The notes: generated from the sequence alone by a model not told the origin. A DNA stretch of 64,000 nucleotides from Bacteroidales bacterium (GCA_017651645.1 JAGCCO010000001.1:1-64000), one strand, 5' to 3'; numbered from the stretch's first letter, positions 41,803 to 50,076 are shown. Numbers and translations are program-made.

Positions 41803-41810
41803 CAAAAATA
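41803..41810 (-). promoter_or_regulatory. -7 box of GWxTD operon (TATTTTTG)
   Basis: TATTTTTG on the minus strand ends 26 bp before the ATG at 41777, a leader of about 19 bases. The next upstream ATG at 41867 is beyond this box. Confidence 0.6.
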
Positions 41811-41900
41811 TACATAACATTTTCGATTTGTTCTTTTTTTCTTATCTCTTTTCTCAACAATTCTCAACAGATTCTAAATAAACAACTGATTTAAAAGGGT

Positions 41901-43541
41901 TTATAATATCTTTTTCAAATAACTAATCAAAGCTTGCTCCAAATTGTCGCCCATATCCATGGCCGACAAAATCTTGTTTGTTCTGCGGTTAGCTCCACTA
42001 TATGAGATGCCTTCCAGCACAGCGATCTCAGCATCGTTCATACCCAAAAGTCCCAAACAGCTATGACGCAGATCGGCCACATTCAAATCAGTATAGTCTT
42101 TCAGAAACCGAGAAGAGAAATCAGGGAAGCAGCGGTTGGCCTCCTGCACCAAGCTGATATAATCCATCTCCTTCAGCTTTAGTTTGGGATATACGCCCAC
42201 ACTCTTGATCATGATGTCCTTGCCCTCAACCAAGCCTTGTATTTTTGACACAATGGCACTGGCCAAAAATGCATTCCAGGCTTCATCGAAATCGACACGC
42301 TGGGCATTCAGTTGTTCACGGGTATCATTCAAGGCCTGCGAAATCTGCTCAATTTCAAGGTCTTTATCCGCGTTTTCCTGTTCATGCTTTTGCTCAATAG
42401 TCGTGATTTTATTCTCTATATGACTGATACGTTTGCGGTTACGAATAATGATATAAGCCATAATGGCAATAACCAGCAAAAGAAACAGCAGAACCCATTT
42501 CGAGGAAAGGCCTTCGTCTTTTTGGGGAACAATCGGTTCAGCCTTCGGACGATTATATGCATTGTTAAGGTATTCTATCTCCATTTTTCGCGATGCCATA
42601 CGGGTCTCCATCATGGAGTTTTCAACATAATAGCGTGTGTAGGCCAACTCTTGGTCAGCCATTCCTTTATCACGAAAAATCTCTGCCAACTTGGCCGCTG
42701 CGTCAACCCGGGCAAAACGATCGCCATTTGCAAAAGCCCTAGCCAGATGTGGAACTGCAGAATCAAACTGTTGAAGTTCAAAGAGTTTCGCACCCAAGGC
42801 AAGTTGCATTGGTTCGTCTCCCACCGGCACACGCTGTTGCGCAGCTTCAAACAAAGACAAAGCCTTGTCATAGTCTTTCTGTGACTGATAGATAGCCGCT
42901 TCAAAACGCAACATGGCCGCAAGGTCAGCCTCCGACTCATAATAGGAAGCTGCTTTGTGACAGGTTTCAATAGCCGCGTCACGGATACCGTAGCGGTAAA
43001 GGATTTCAGACAAACGGGTGTAAATCAAGGCAACAAATCGTTTTGCATAAGGATTGTCCGCCCATTCTTCCCTCTGGCGCATCACCTCCAAAGCATTAAG
43101 ATAATGCGTGAACGCCGAGACGTCGTCATTGGCGAACGACCACTGCACACCTTTATAATAATAAGCGTTCGCACGGAGATACTGCAAATCAGCATCCACA
43201 GGATACATCGTGGCCAGACTGTCGAAAAAAGCAATCACTGGAGTCAAGTCAGGGCTTTGTTCCGAAAGGCTACGATTTTTGTACTGGGCTTGTACTTCAC
43301 GAAGTCGCAACTCGTTTTCATCAAACAACGAAAAAGGCTGTTGCAAAGTTTTTTTTCTCAATGAATTCACGCTGTCAAGAGCGATTTCGGGATCAGTCTC
43401 AATCAAGGTCTCCACTGACTTCAATTCCTTGAAATGACGGGGCGCATCGGCTTCGGTAAACGCTGATTTTTGCCGTGAGCAGGCACAAAACAGTGCCGTA
43501 CAAAGCAGAAACAAGAAAAGCGTAACACGTGAAGCCTTCAT
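41901..43541 (-). CDS. TPR membrane protein with C-terminal HTH-like domain (putative regulator)
   Basis: A 546-aa protein; the start at 43541 follows the -7 box at 43566-43573 (an ATG at 43568 would lie in it). Signal peptide with Cys-rich end (FCACSRQ), perhaps a lipobox. Residues about 30-320 are TPR-like helices (ALDSVNSLRKK, LFEAAQQRVPVGDEPMQL), then a membrane helix (WVLLFLLLVIAIMAYIII, about 350-367), a charged coiled coil (ENKITTIEQKHEQEN...) and a C-terminal ~110-residue domain with an HTH-like pattern (LNVADLRHSCLGLLGMNDAEIAVLEGIS). The architecture (periplasmic TPR, one TM, cytoplasmic DNA-binding domain) recalls Bacteroidota TPR-type regulators. Target genes are unknown; the HTH call is inference. 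Confidence 0.75.
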   Translation of the reverse strand: MKASRVTLFLFLLCTALFCACSRQKSAFTEADAPRHFKELKSVETLIETDPEIALDSVNSLRKKTLQQPFSLFDENELRLREVQAQYKNRSLSEQSPDLTPVIAFFDSLATMYPVDADLQYLRANAYYYKGVQWSFANDDVSAFTHYLNALEVMRQREEWADNPYAKRFVALIYTRLSEILYRYGIRDAAIETCHKAASYYESEADLAAMLRFEAAIYQSQKDYDKALSLFEAAQQRVPVGDEPMQLALGAKLFELQQFDSAVPHLARAFANGDRFARVDAAAKLAEIFRDKGMADQELAYTRYYVENSMMETRMASRKMEIEYLNNAYNRPKAEPIVPQKDEGLSSKWVLLFLLLVIAIMAYIIIRNRKRISHIENKITTIEQKHEQENADKDLEIEQISQALNDTREQLNAQRVDFDEAWNAFLASAIVSKIQGLVEGKDIMIKSVGVYPKLKLKEMDYISLVQEANRCFPDFSSRFLKDYTDLNVADLRHSCLGLLGMNDAEIAVLEGISYSGANRRTNKILSAMDMGDNLEQALISYLKKIL

Positions 43542-43565
43542 AAAAACGCAGTTTTTACAATTTTG

Positions 43566-43573
43566 CAAAGATA
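43566..43573 (-). promoter_or_regulatory. -7 box of TPR regulator (TATCTTTG)
   Basis: TATCTTTG on the minus strand ends 25 bp before the ATG at 43541 and argues against the ATG at 43568 being the true start. Confidence 0.6.
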
Positions 43574-43634
43574 GGGTTTTTCGGCGGGAAAAAAGTTTTT
43601 TTTGCGAAAAATCTCAACCTATCGAAAAATGTTG

Positions 43635-43642
43635 TACTTTTG
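43635..43642 (+). promoter_or_regulatory. -7 box of tRNA-Ser genes (TACTTTTG)
   Basis: TACTTTTG ends only 4 bp before the first base of tRNA-Ser, so transcription would start within a few bases of the mature 5' end. Confidence 0.55.
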
Positions 43643-43646
43643 CAGC

Positions 43647-43731
43647 GGAGATATGGCTGAGTGGTCGATAGCGGCGGTCTTGAAAACCGTTAAGCCGAAA
43701 GGCTTCGGGGGTTCGAATCCCTCTGTCTCCG
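43647..43731 (+). tRNA. tRNA-Ser (anticodon TGA)
   Basis: The cloverleaf has acceptor arms GGAGATA (43647-43653) and TGTCTCC (43724-43730) with discriminator G. The anticodon TGA is at 43681-43683, within the loop CTTGAAA. A long variable arm (about 43691-43708) and T-arm GGGGGTTCGAATCCC are consistent with a class II Ser tRNA. CCA is not encoded. Confidence 0.93.
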
Positions 43732-43732
43732 C

Positions 43733-43754
43733 AAGGCGGCGAAAAGTCGCCTTT
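43733..43754 (+). terminator. Hairpin between the two tRNA-Ser genes
   Basis: AAGGCGGCGA and TCGCCTTT can pair as an imperfect stem (43733-43754) around an AAAG loop, followed by ATAATG. It may separate the two tRNA units or serve as a processing signal; termination is not strongly supported by the short T run. Confidence 0.35.
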
Positions 43755-43786
43755 ATAATGTAAGACCCTGCCTAAAAAGGCAGCAA

Positions 43787-43872
43787 GGAGAGATGCCGGA
43801 GTGGTCGATCGGGGCGGTCTCGAAAACCGTTGAACGCTTTGCGTTCCAAGGGTTCGAATCCCTTTCTCTCCG
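43787..43872 (+). tRNA. tRNA-Ser (anticodon CGA)
   Basis: Acceptor arms GGAGAGA (43787-43793) and TCTCTCC (43865-43871) with discriminator G pair perfectly. The anticodon CGA is at 43821-43823. The long variable arm is GAACGCTTTGCGTTC (43832-43846) and the T-arm AGGGTTCGAATCCCT. CCA is not encoded. It lies 55 bp after the first tRNA-Ser. Confidence 0.93.
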
Positions 43873-43880
43873 CAAAAAGC

Positions 43881-43920
43881 AACCGATGCAACCTAGTGAA
43901 ATCACAGAGTCGCATCGGTT
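43881..43920 (+). terminator. Hairpin after the tRNA pair
   Basis: AACCGATGC (43881-43889) and GCATCGGTT (43912-43920) pair perfectly around a 22-base loop, followed by ATTTATTT. A probable transcription end for the tRNA unit, but with a weak T tract. Confidence 0.45.
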
Positions 43921-43966
43921 ATTTATTTGGCGTTTACCCAAGAGGTTACCCAATTTCCCCTAGGTA

Positions 43967-45268
43967 TTATTCGGCGGTGCACACAAGCCGCACACTCCCA
44001 CCGCGTGGGAGATAGTCGACATATCCCTGACCCAAGCCTGAATCCTGGAAGAAAATGCCGTAAGCACAGTGACCATAATAGGCGCCATCGTAGCACGAAG
44101 CCGACCAGTACTCACCGAAGTTTCCCACCTCGTAGAACGAAGTCCCGTAGCGTGAGCCACCAGCAGGCAGGAAGACGGCACCTGCATCCTCGAGGGTAAT
44201 CCACTGAGAGGCAGAGAAAGTGTTCCTGCTGAAGTCAGCATACCCATCGTTGACGTTGTATAAGCTGCAGATGTCGTTACTCCAATCGTCAGGAAACAGG
44301 ATCACCCCATTCACATTGCTAACCTGCGCCTTGACATAACGGATATCGAAAGCCGTGGCGCGTGTATCGAAGACATACTCCAGCTCATCTTTAGTCAGCG
44401 TGCGCCACTGGTTTTCTTGGTTGCCACCGTTGCTGATAGGATTGTAGCCCCAGTCGGCTTGGCCAGTCTGATCACACAGGTTATATTCGTAACTACCGTA
44501 AGCATAATACTCGCTAGAAGTTGTACTCGTGCTCCAAGGCCTATAACTCACGGCTCCATGGTTGTAGCCACTCGTACCCCATCCAAACAAATCTATCCAC
44601 CCGGAATAAGTAGGAGAAATATTAGCATTATCACTTCCGGTCACAGTCCCACTTGGTCCGCCCTCATGAGGGTCCTGCGTACCGACATAATCCCATTGAT
44701 TCTCAGCAAATCTCCAGATGTTCTTGGATGCTTGATACTGTAAATTCCCTTGCGAAAAATACACCTTGTCTCCATTTCCGTTGATGGTGAATACGCCCTT
44801 GATAGCACCTGTCGGAACGGTCGGCGCCTCTGGTGTCTCGCCGCCACCACCGGCACTTAAGGTTGTGAAGCTCTTTTCTTGGCCATAATAATACTTCAGA
44901 CCACGCAAAGCATAGGCACGCACATAGTACTTCGTTTCGGGCTCCAACCCCGTAACCGTACAGACAAAAGGCTCGTTCCAGGCTGTCGTGTAGCGATGGA
45001 TGTCATCAACCGTGGGGTTCACCTCTGTACTCAAGCACACCCCAAGCTCCGTAAGCGAGAGGCCTTGCGTAACAATCACGTCGCCGCCACACTTCACAGT
45101 AGTCTCGGTGATGTCTTGAGGAGTGTAGGTGGTGACAAACACATCGCCATAACTGTCTCCGTTGTTGTCACCTCCGTTATCAGGATTATCTGTTTTCTTA
45201 CATCCTGGAGCGAAGACAACAGCAGTCGTTAGCAACAAGACCGCTAAAACCATTTTTAATGTTTTCAT
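43967..45268 (-). CDS. FISUMP-like lipoprotein with Fn3-like N-terminus
   Basis: A 433-aa lipoprotein; the start at 45268 gives a proper signal (MKTLKMVLAVLLLTTAV, lipobox FAPGC, Cys about residue 23). Residues about 38-130 form a beta-sandwich, Fn3-like domain (CGGDVIVTQGLSLTELGVCL, ETKYYVRAYALRG). Residues about 150-433 are a FISUMP-type ('Fibrobacter succinogenes major paralogous') domain: VYFSQGNLQYQASKNIWRFA, WIDLFGWGTSGYN, LFPDDW, EYWSASCYD and a closing GGSVRLV. Surface role is unknown. It lies 47 bp after the M49 peptidase stop, with no clear promoter in between, so it is probably the last gene of that operon. Confidence 0.82.
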   Translation of the reverse strand: MKTLKMVLAVLLLTTAVVFAPGCKKTDNPDNGGDNNGDSYGDVFVTTYTPQDITETTVKCGGDVIVTQGLSLTELGVCLSTEVNPTVDDIHRYTTAWNEPFVCTVTGLEPETKYYVRAYALRGLKYYYGQEKSFTTLSAGGGGETPEAPTVPTGAIKGVFTINGNGDKVYFSQGNLQYQASKNIWRFAENQWDYVGTQDPHEGGPSGTVTGSDNANISPTYSGWIDLFGWGTSGYNHGAVSYRPWSTSTTSSEYYAYGSYEYNLCDQTGQADWGYNPISNGGNQENQWRTLTKDELEYVFDTRATAFDIRYVKAQVSNVNGVILFPDDWSNDICSLYNVNDGYADFSRNTFSASQWITLEDAGAVFLPAGGSRYGTSFYEVGNFGEYWSASCYDGAYYGHCAYGIFFQDSGLGQGYVDYLPRGGSVRLVCTAE

Positions 45269-45315
45269 AACTCTTGATTTGATTTTGGCTAAGATAATCT
45301 TATGCATCTAGTCCA

Positions 45316-47370
45316 TCAATGCACCGCCTTCAAAAAACTGTATTCCTTACCATATTTCAAATGCTGCGCCACGAAATCGGAAGGGTATTCAATCTTGTAG
45401 TCGACCACCTTGCCGTTCTCCGTAACGGGGATAATCTCAGGATTGATAAAGCCACCGTATGGCTTCAAACCCAATGCATCATAACGATCTCTGACTTCCT
45501 TGTGCAATGCGGGGTCGACCTTCACGGCATATTGCTCCACGATGCCCTTGCCGGCGGCATAGTCGCCTTCGCTCTTGATGCGCTGGATCTCTGCCAACAG
45601 CTCACCAAACAAGCCACGCAAAGCCTCGAAGTCGTTGATAACGAAGTAGGTCTTACCGTTCTCCACTTTCTTCTCGATAACATTGGCATCCTTGCCGTGC
45701 TCGTAGCACCACTCTGAGACAAGCTTGCGGTTCTGCATGTGTGCCTCGGTGACATCCTTGCCCAACTCAACACGGGCGAGCTGCGACATCATGCCGTTGC
45801 GGATATAGGAGCAGTACTCGGCCTTATAAGCCTCCGCGTCAGGCATCACGCCCAACTCCACCATCCTAGGCTCGGCCAGGAAATACAGGCCAAAGAGGTC
45901 GGCACGGGCTTCCTCCAGCGTCGAGCTGAATTCTTTCAAAGCACCAGGCTGTGTGCCAGGGAGCAGCTTACCTGAGCCGTGGCCCAAGCACTCGTGCAGG
46001 TTGGTGTGCACCACATCGGCATCGGAGCCGTATTTCTTGCAGAGGTCGATTTCTTCCTGCGAATAGGCAAACTCTTTGAGCGCACTCCTCGGACATTCAT
46101 CTGCAGCCTTATCATAGGCTTCCATCAGGTTGGTGATGGTCACCGACTTGGAGCCGTAGTCCTTGCGAATCCAATCGGCATTGGGCAGGTTGATGCCAAT
46201 CGGGGGCGAGGGGAAGCAGTCGCCAGCCAGCGTGGTGACAATGATACTCTTGGCCGAGACGCCCTTGCACTCCTCTTTCCTGAAGCGCGGGTCGACGGGC
46301 GAATGGTCTTCAAACCACTGGGCATTCTCGCTGATGGTGTTGGAACGCACGGTAGCCTCCAAATCCTTATAGTCAACGACAGCCTCCCAAGTGGCCTTCA
46401 TACCCATCGGGTCGGCATAGTCCTCAATGAAACCGTTCACGAAATCAATGTGGGAAAGCGAGTCTTGTACCCAAGCAATGTTGTATTCATCCCAAGTCTT
46501 CAGGTCGCCCGTGGTGTAATAGTCGATGAGCTTCTGCGTGTACTTGCGTTGGCTGTCGTTCTCCGCCACCTCGTTGGCCTTCTGCAGCCAGCCGATGATG
46601 GCTTGGATGGCCTCGCCATACAGACCGTCCGCTTTGTAAACATCTTCATAGATCTTGCCATTTTCCTTCACCAGCTTGGAATTCAGTCCGTAGCTGATGG
46701 GGGTGGCGTCGTTGGGCTTGCGCATCTTGTTGTAGAAGGCTTCCACCTCAGCCTTTTTGATGTCGCCCTCGTAGAAGTTCACCGCCGAGTTGATGATGAT
46801 ATCATCCTCACTGCTGCGGCGCACCTTGTAGAGCTCTTTGTCGAAGACCACAGGTGTCAGGAAAGCGATGAAGTCATCCACCGTCTCGCCCTCGTTGAGC
46901 GGGAGCAGGTTAGCGTCGCTGCCCTTAATCAAGTCGGCAAAATAGGCCTCGCTGACCTCGGGGAAGAATTTGTCCTCAGCATAGTGATGATGGATGCCAT
47001 TGCTGAAGAACACACGCTTGGCGTAGACCACGAAGTTCTGGAAATCAGCACTCTCTCGGTCGCCCTGATACGAGTTCAGCACAGCCTCGATGGTCTTGCG
47101 GACCACCAAGTTGTACTTAAAGTTCTGGTCGGCAAGGATGTCACGACCGCATTTGGCGGCTTCACCGAGATAATAGATGTAACTCTTCTGTTGCAGCGTC
47201 AGCTGGTCCCAGTTCGGGATTTGGTAACGCATGATCCTCAAGTCAGCGAACTCGTCCACCAGATACTTGAACTCTTCTTTGGGCTGGGGCTGTTCGACGG
47301 GTTTCTCCTCTTTCGGGGCACAACCCACCAAGGCGGCAGCCATTCCAATGCAAATCATCAGTTTTTTCAT
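45316..47370 (-). CDS. M49-family (dipeptidyl peptidase III-like) lipoprotein
   Basis: A 684-aa zinc metallopeptidase. The lipoprotein signal ends at ALVGC (Cys about residue 17). The M49 hallmarks are HECLGH at about residues 454-459 (an HExxGH-type zinc motif with Glu as base) and EEARAD about 35 residues later, giving the third zinc ligand. DPP III-type enzymes remove dipeptides from oligopeptides; here the enzyme is likely periplasmic or surface-bound, unlike the cytosolic eukaryotic form. It follows the esterase gene by 15 bp and precedes the FISUMP gene. Confidence 0.9.
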   Translation of the reverse strand: MKKLMICIGMAAALVGCAPKEEKPVEQPQPKEEFKYLVDEFADLRIMRYQIPNWDQLTLQQKSYIYYLGEAAKCGRDILADQNFKYNLVVRKTIEAVLNSYQGDRESADFQNFVVYAKRVFFSNGIHHHYAEDKFFPEVSEAYFADLIKGSDANLLPLNEGETVDDFIAFLTPVVFDKELYKVRRSSEDDIIINSAVNFYEGDIKKAEVEAFYNKMRKPNDATPISYGLNSKLVKENGKIYEDVYKADGLYGEAIQAIIGWLQKANEVAENDSQRKYTQKLIDYYTTGDLKTWDEYNIAWVQDSLSHIDFVNGFIEDYADPMGMKATWEAVVDYKDLEATVRSNTISENAQWFEDHSPVDPRFRKEECKGVSAKSIIVTTLAGDCFPSPPIGINLPNADWIRKDYGSKSVTITNLMEAYDKAADECPRSALKEFAYSQEEIDLCKKYGSDADVVHTNLHECLGHGSGKLLPGTQPGALKEFSSTLEEARADLFGLYFLAEPRMVELGVMPDAEAYKAEYCSYIRNGMMSQLARVELGKDVTEAHMQNRKLVSEWCYEHGKDANVIEKKVENGKTYFVINDFEALRGLFGELLAEIQRIKSEGDYAAGKGIVEQYAVKVDPALHKEVRDRYDALGLKPYGGFINPEIIPVTENGKVVDYKIEYPSDFVAQHLKYGKEYSFLKAVH

Positions 47371-47385
47371 TTTATCAATTATAGG

Positions 47386-48309
47386 TTATTTATACAAATC
47401 CCCCGGTGTATACAAATCATAAGGGGGCATGGTCTGCGGGTCAAGGTTCTGATAGACGCCATCCACTTGAATTCTCTCCTTATTGTAAATATAATGGCGA
47501 CAGAACCAAAGCAAGTCATCAACCGTATACGGACCACCAACAGCCACGCTATGGCCATAACCCTCAAAACGACGGGCAAAATAGGGATAGTCGTATTTCT
47601 CGAAGCGATCCACAAGGGCATCGGTGCCATAGAATCCCGTCTTGCCGAAACTGACTTTCGTGTATGGCACCAAACGGTCAGATGTGCCATGATACAGCAT
47701 CGTAGGTGCGGGTGTGTGATTGCGGTATTTCACTTTACCTTCCTTGGAGAAGATGGCCCCTGCATACGACACCACACCGGCCAGACGGAAGTCCGCAGGC
47801 AGGATGTTGTAGTTCAGGTAGCCATTGCAGAGGGCATAATCCACCTGCAAGGAGGTGATGGCACCCGCACTGGAGCCGACCATCACAATATAGTCCTTGT
47901 TCACCTTTAGTTCCTTGGCGTGTTCCAGAAGGTAGGCAATGGCAGTGATAGCATCCTCCGCAGCCATATTGATGGCGTCCTTCAGCGGATCTGAATTGAA
48001 AATACTGAGGTTTTTGACACCTTTCAAGCCCAGACGGTAGTCGATAGCAGCCACTTGGAAACCTTCGTCCACCAGTTGCCTGAAATAGCCTTTCTCGAAC
48101 TCGCCGTCGCGGTGACCACCGATGAAGCCACCACCGAAGACATAAACCACACAAATGGTGCTGTCATGCACTTGGGCAGGCGTATAGAAATCCATATTAA
48201 GTTTCAAGGTGTCGCGCTCGGCATATTGGTAGGTCTTCATGTTTTGAGCGAAGGCGCATTGGGTAGCAACCAATAACAGAAGCAACAGAAAAGATGTGAG
48301 TTTTTTCAT
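47386..48309 (-). CDS. Secreted alpha/beta hydrolase (esterase-like)
   Basis: A 307-aa hydrolase with signal peptide ending QCAFAQ (about residue 22). The oxyanion-hole region is FGGGFIGGHRDGE (residues 58-70), the nucleophile S147 in GSSAGA, the Asp probably in HGTSDRLVPY and the His in GYGHSVAV. The fold resembles carboxylesterase / BD-FAE-type acetyl-esterases acting on polysaccharide side groups, but substrate is unknown. The start is directly preceded by hairpin element D. It is the first gene before M49 and FISUMP. Confidence 0.87.
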   Translation of the reverse strand: MKKLTSFLLLLLLVATQCAFAQNMKTYQYAERDTLKLNMDFYTPAQVHDSTICVVYVFGGGFIGGHRDGEFEKGYFRQLVDEGFQVAAIDYRLGLKGVKNLSIFNSDPLKDAINMAAEDAITAIAYLLEHAKELKVNKDYIVMVGSSAGAITSLQVDYALCNGYLNYNILPADFRLAGVVSYAGAIFSKEGKVKYRNHTPAPTMLYHGTSDRLVPYTKVSFGKTGFYGTDALVDRFEKYDYPYFARRFEGYGHSVAVGGPYTVDDLLWFCRHYIYNKERIQVDGVYQNLDPQTMPPYDLYTPGDLYK

Positions 48310-48323
48310 CTTATTATAGTTTT

Positions 48324-48399
48324 GGCTTATGGCCTATGGCTTATGACTATGGCCTGCCTGTCGGTCAAAGCAGGCCATAGTCATCGGCCATCAGCCATT
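48324..48399 (-). repeat. Hairpin leader element D (GGCYTATGG units) upstream of esterase
   Basis: This element sits between the lpxD stop and the esterase ATG at 48309. Tandem units of the type GGCTTATGGCCTATG and TCGGCCATCAGCC form the two arms, and the core stem GACTATGGCCTGC (48345-48357) / GCAGGCCATAGTC (48370-48382) pairs perfectly over 13 bp around a 12-base loop. The distance from the element edge to the ATG is 14 bp. Confidence 0.85.
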
Positions 48400-48400
48400 G

Positions 48401-49342
48401 TTATGATTGATGCGTTTTATAGTATTCTTTCAAGAACTCGGGAAGTTGACGCAAAGCGGCCTGCTCGCGCCATTGCTTCCTTACCTCTTGGGCTGGCACA
48501 CCGAAGACGGCCTTGCCCGGTTCGATATTCTTGTCGACAGCTGAGGTGGCCAAGACGACAGCACCCGTTCCGATGACCAAGTCCTTGTTGATGCACACAC
48601 GACCCCAGAGGATGACGTCGTCTTCGATGCGTGTAACGCCAGCGATGGCAGCATGGGCCCCAATGAGGCAGTTGTGGCCGATATAGCTGTCGTGACCAAT
48701 CTGGCAGTGGTTGTCCAATTTGGTGCCGCTCTCAATGATGGTGTCGGAGGTGACACCGCGGTCGATGCTGCACAAGGCACCAATCTCCACGTCGTCGGCG
48801 ATGACCACTCGCCCGAAGGACTCAAACTTCTTGAAGCCCTCATTGCGGCGCTGGAAATAGTATCCGTCAGCCCCGATGACACTGCCCGAGTGGATGATGA
48901 CGTTGTCGCCAATCACGCAGTGGTCATAGATGGTTACATTGGGATGGATGAGGCAGTTCTTCCCGATGACGGTGTGATGGCCGACAAACGACCCTGGCAT
49001 GACGAGCGTGCCCTCCCCTATCTCAGCCGAGTCGCTGATGGGCTGCGTCTGTGGCTCAAAGGGGCGGAAATGCCGCATGATACAGACGAAGGCATCGAAT
49101 GGGTCGTCATGGAGCAACAAGGCCTTGCCTTCGGGGCATTCCACCTCCTTGTTGATTAGCACCACCGTGGCAGCCGAGTTGAGCGCCTTGGCGTAGTATT
49201 TCGGATGGTCGACGAAGGTGATGTCGCCCGCCTCCACCTTATGGATTTCGTTTAAGCCTGTTATGGGGAAATTGGCCGGACCAACATATTTAGCGTCAAT
49301 GAGTTCCGCAATAGTTTTAAGGGTAGTTTTCTTTATTTTCAT
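48401..49342 (-). CDS. lpxD: UDP-3-O-acylglucosamine N-acyltransferase (LpxD-like)
   Basis: A 313-aa hexapeptide-repeat acyltransferase of the LpxD family, adding the N-linked acyl chain in lipid A synthesis. The start at 49342 (MKIKKTTLKTIAELIDAK) is chosen because the -7 box lies at 49368-49375 and a start at 49378 would lie upstream of it. The N-terminal UDP-binding domain is followed by the left-handed beta-helix and a His in QIGHD, the likely catalytic His of the LpxD QIAHN motif, then GAHAAIAGVTRI. Canonical LpxD is slightly longer; it could also be a paralogue. It follows the efp gene, with that gene's terminator 6 bp upstream of the -7 box. Confidence 0.85.
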   Translation of the reverse strand: MKIKKTTLKTIAELIDAKYVGPANFPITGLNEIHKVEAGDITFVDHPKYYAKALNSAATVVLINKEVECPEGKALLLHDDPFDAFVCIMRHFRPFEPQTQPISDSAEIGEGTLVMPGSFVGHHTVIGKNCLIHPNVTIYDHCVIGDNVIIHSGSVIGADGYYFQRRNEGFKKFESFGRVVIADDVEIGALCSIDRGVTSDTIIESGTKLDNHCQIGHDSYIGHNCLIGAHAAIAGVTRIEDDVILWGRVCINKDLVIGTGAVVLATSAVDKNIEPGKAVFGVPAQEVRKQWREQAALRQLPEFLKEYYKTHQS

Positions 49343-49367
49343 TGAAACAAGTTTATATAATGAAGCG

Positions 49368-49375
49368 CAAAGATA
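49368..49375 (-). promoter_or_regulatory. -7 box of lpxD (TATCTTTG)
   Basis: TATCTTTG on the minus strand ends 26 bp before the ATG at 49342. Its upstream side abuts the T tract of the efp terminator. Confidence 0.6.
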
Positions 49376-49408
49376 CAAAAAAAGCGCAAAGTCAATGACT
49401 CTGCGCTT
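49376..49408 (-). terminator. Intrinsic terminator of efp
   Basis: On the minus strand, AAGCGCAGAGTC (49408-49397) pairs with GACTTTGCGCTT (49393-49382), one G-T pair aside, around a 3-base loop. A run of seven T residues (49383-49377) follows. The terminator ends where the lpxD promoter starts. Confidence 0.85.
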
Positions 49409-49427
49409 ATTTTTACGTAACGTCAGC

Positions 49428-49991
49428 TTAGGCCTTCACGCGTTCACAATACTCACCCGTGCGGGTGTCGACGCGAATCAGGTCGTCGGTGTTGATGAAC
49501 AGCGGTACGCGGACCATGGCGCCCGTCTCAACTGTGGCTTCCTTCAGAGCGTTGGTGGCGGTGTTGCCCTTTTCACCAGGCTCGGTGTAAGTCACTTGCA
49601 GGACGGTCTTCACCGGCATTTCGGCGAAGAGGATGGTTTCGGTGCTGGCATCGACGACGACGTCAACAATATCATTTTCCTTCATGAACTTCACGCCCGT
49701 GATATTTTCGCCAGCGATCGGGATCTGGTCGTAGGTCTCGGTGTGCATGAAGATATAGTCCTCACCTTCCTTGTAGAGGTACTGATAGGGACGGTGCTCA
49801 ACGCGGACATCCTCCAGCTTCACGCCAATGTCGAAACGCTTCTCAAGCACATTGCCACTCAGCACATCCTTCAGTTTGATACGCATGATAGTGTTGCCTT
49901 TACCAGGCTTAACATGTTGGAAGTCAATGCAGAAATAAATCTTACCATCCAGACGGACAGCACTTCCAATCTTAACATCTTGACTTAACAT
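49428..49991 (-). CDS. efp: Elongation factor P
   Basis: A 187-aa three-domain translation factor that relieves ribosome stalling at polyproline. The N-terminal KOW-like domain holds the loop HVKPGKGNT with the tip Lys at K31 (the position that is modified in many species), then two OB-type domains. Length is typical. The ATG at 49991 follows an AT-rich 46-bp repeat element E and a TACTTTTG box at 50069-50076, giving a leader of about 75 bases. Terminator at 49376-49408. Identity is secure; modification state is not predictable here. Confidence 0.95.
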   Translation of the reverse strand: MLSQDVKIGSAVRLDGKIYFCIDFQHVKPGKGNTIMRIKLKDVLSGNVLEKRFDIGVKLEDVRVEHRPYQYLYKEGEDYIFMHTETYDQIPIAGENITGVKFMKENDIVDVVVDASTETILFAEMPVKTVLQVTYTEPGEKGNTATNALKEATVETGAMVRVPLFINTDDLIRVDTRTGEYCERVKA

Positions 49992-50000
49992 AGTATTTCA

Positions 50001-50046
50001 GATTTAATGATTTAAAATTCAAAGATTTAAAATTCAAAATTCAATC
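50001..50046 (-). repeat. AT-rich repeat element E upstream of efp
   Basis: Between the efp ATG (49991) and its -7 box lie tandem units of the type TTGAATTTTAAATC on the sense strand. The position just upstream of a start codon matches elements A-D, but the arms are AT-rich and less clearly complementary. Confidence 0.65.
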
Positions 50047-50068
50047 CCACGAGGGCGAAATGAATGTG

Positions 50069-50076
50069 CAAAAGTA
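50069..50076 (-). promoter_or_regulatory. -7 box of efp (TACTTTTG)
   Basis: TACTTTTG on the minus strand ends 78 bp before the efp ATG, so the leader includes element E. Confidence 0.55.

Noticed and set aside
43542..43568. Upstream start of the TPR regulator at 43568
   Set aside because: The ATG lies inside the -7 box at 43566-43573, so it would not be transcribed; the ATG at 43541 opens the signal peptide.
43787..43966. Integration site at the tRNA-Ser 3' end
   Set aside because: Serine tRNA genes are frequent att sites, but no integrase or second copy of the tRNA 3' end is present in the window, and the neighbouring genes look chromosomal.
45979..47910. Long open frame of ~640 codons on the plus strand opposite the M49 peptidase and esterase genes
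   Set aside because: It lies wholly antisense to two well-supported genes, has no recognisable domain and no promoter, and results from the codon bias of the opposite strand.
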